Shown one piece after another: positions 5,059 to 5,206 of a stretch of DNA of 5,206 nt. Both the position numbers and the translations under genes were made by a program. Source of the stretch: Deltaproteobacteria bacterium (GTDB lineage: Bacteria; Desulfobacterota; Anaeroferrophillalia; Anaeroferrophillales; Tharpellaceae); assembly GCA_030595135.1 (NCBI GenBank), contig JAUVDU010000155.1, positions 1 to 5,206 of the forward strand, given 5' to 3'. The notes beneath the pieces were generated by a model. The model did not search any database, was not told the origin of the DNA, and saw only the letters and a list, made by a program, of their open reading frames with translations. Every line of letters begins with the position of its first letter. Positions within the stretch are counted from its first letter, which is position 1.

Positions 5059-5206
5059 CTATATCGCTCCTGCTCCCTTAAGGCCGGGAAACTGCTCAAC
5101 TAACTCGGCAATGCCGATGTCGGCAAACTCTCTGGCCGTCAGCCACTTGCCCCCGCCCCGCATGAAATTTCTTAAGTTGGTAATATCGTCACTCAAAGAT
5201 TTTTGG
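5059..5206 (-). CDS. Unidentified protein, C-terminal 48 residues (cut by window edge)
   Basis: Reading leftward from 5205, one frame stays open for 48 codons and ends at a TAG (5061-5059); the other two leftward frames have early stops. The peptide has SLSDDITNLRNFM, then a Gly-rich turn RGGGKWLTAREFA, then DIGIAELVEQFPG and ends GLKGAGAI. It looks mostly helical and soluble. I do not recognise the family. It lacks the C-terminal FHPE motif of HisH, the usual gene upstream of hisA, and is not the end of HisB that I know. The stop is 3 nt from hisA and the hisA ribosome site lies within its last codons, so it is almost certainly in the his operon and translationally coupled to hisA. It may be a lineage-specific extra gene or an unusual tail on a known his protein. 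Confidence 0.6.
   Translation of the reverse strand, partial: QKSLSDDITNLRNFMRGGGKWLTAREFADIGIAELVEQFPGLKGAGAI

Overview
The window looks like chromosomal DNA of an anaerobic or facultative Gram-negative bacterium, most likely from the former Deltaproteobacteria (Desulfobacterota or Desulfuromonadota). This placement is an inference. It rests on a Cys-rich DUF2284 protein, a free-standing hisE, a YcgR-like PilZ protein, mixed base composition and a GATGGC...AAAAAGC intergenic motif that I associate with that group from memory. There is no rRNA or tRNA gene, no mobile element and no CRISPR array, so the phylum is not proven.

Layout, left to right. (1) The 5' part of a GatB/YqeY-family gene runs leftward off the window edge. 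(2) A 221-bp divergent spacer holds a good sigma70-type promoter for that gene and a small hairpin. (3) A rightward two-gene unit follows: a NYN (PIN-like) nuclease-domain protein with a probable C-terminal LOTUS/OST-HTH domain, then 8 bp later a glutamine amidotransferase subunit of anthranilate or aminodeoxychorismate synthase (PabA/TrpG). (4) The rest is coded leftward. Reading in the direction of transcription from the right edge: the tail of an unidentified protein, hisA, hisF, hisE, a 109-bp gap with a candidate promoter and a palindrome, a PilZ-domain protein, a 117-bp hairpin-rich gap, and a DUF2284 predicted metal-binding protein that meets pabA tail to tail across 21 bp.

How the genes work together. 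HisE hydrolyses phosphoribosyl-ATP, HisA isomerises ProFAR to PRFAR, and HisF (with HisH, not seen here) closes the imidazole ring. These are middle steps of histidine biosynthesis and are clearly co-transcribed: hisA and hisF overlap by 7 nt, and hisF and hisE are 20 nt apart. hisI, hisH and the other his genes are outside the window. PabA supplies ammonia for folate and/or tryptophan precursors; its synthase partner is not adjacent. The PilZ protein is a likely cyclic-di-GMP receptor with no metabolic link to histidine. Its gene is markedly more AT-rich than hisA and appears to have its own promoter.

Most of the window is ordinary housekeeping sequence. I found no convincing new multi-gene system. 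The points most worth a second look are the unidentified gene directly upstream of hisA, the NYN-LOTUS/pabA coupling, the interrupted GATGGC...AAAAAGC motif in two spacers, and the palindrome upstream of the PilZ gene.
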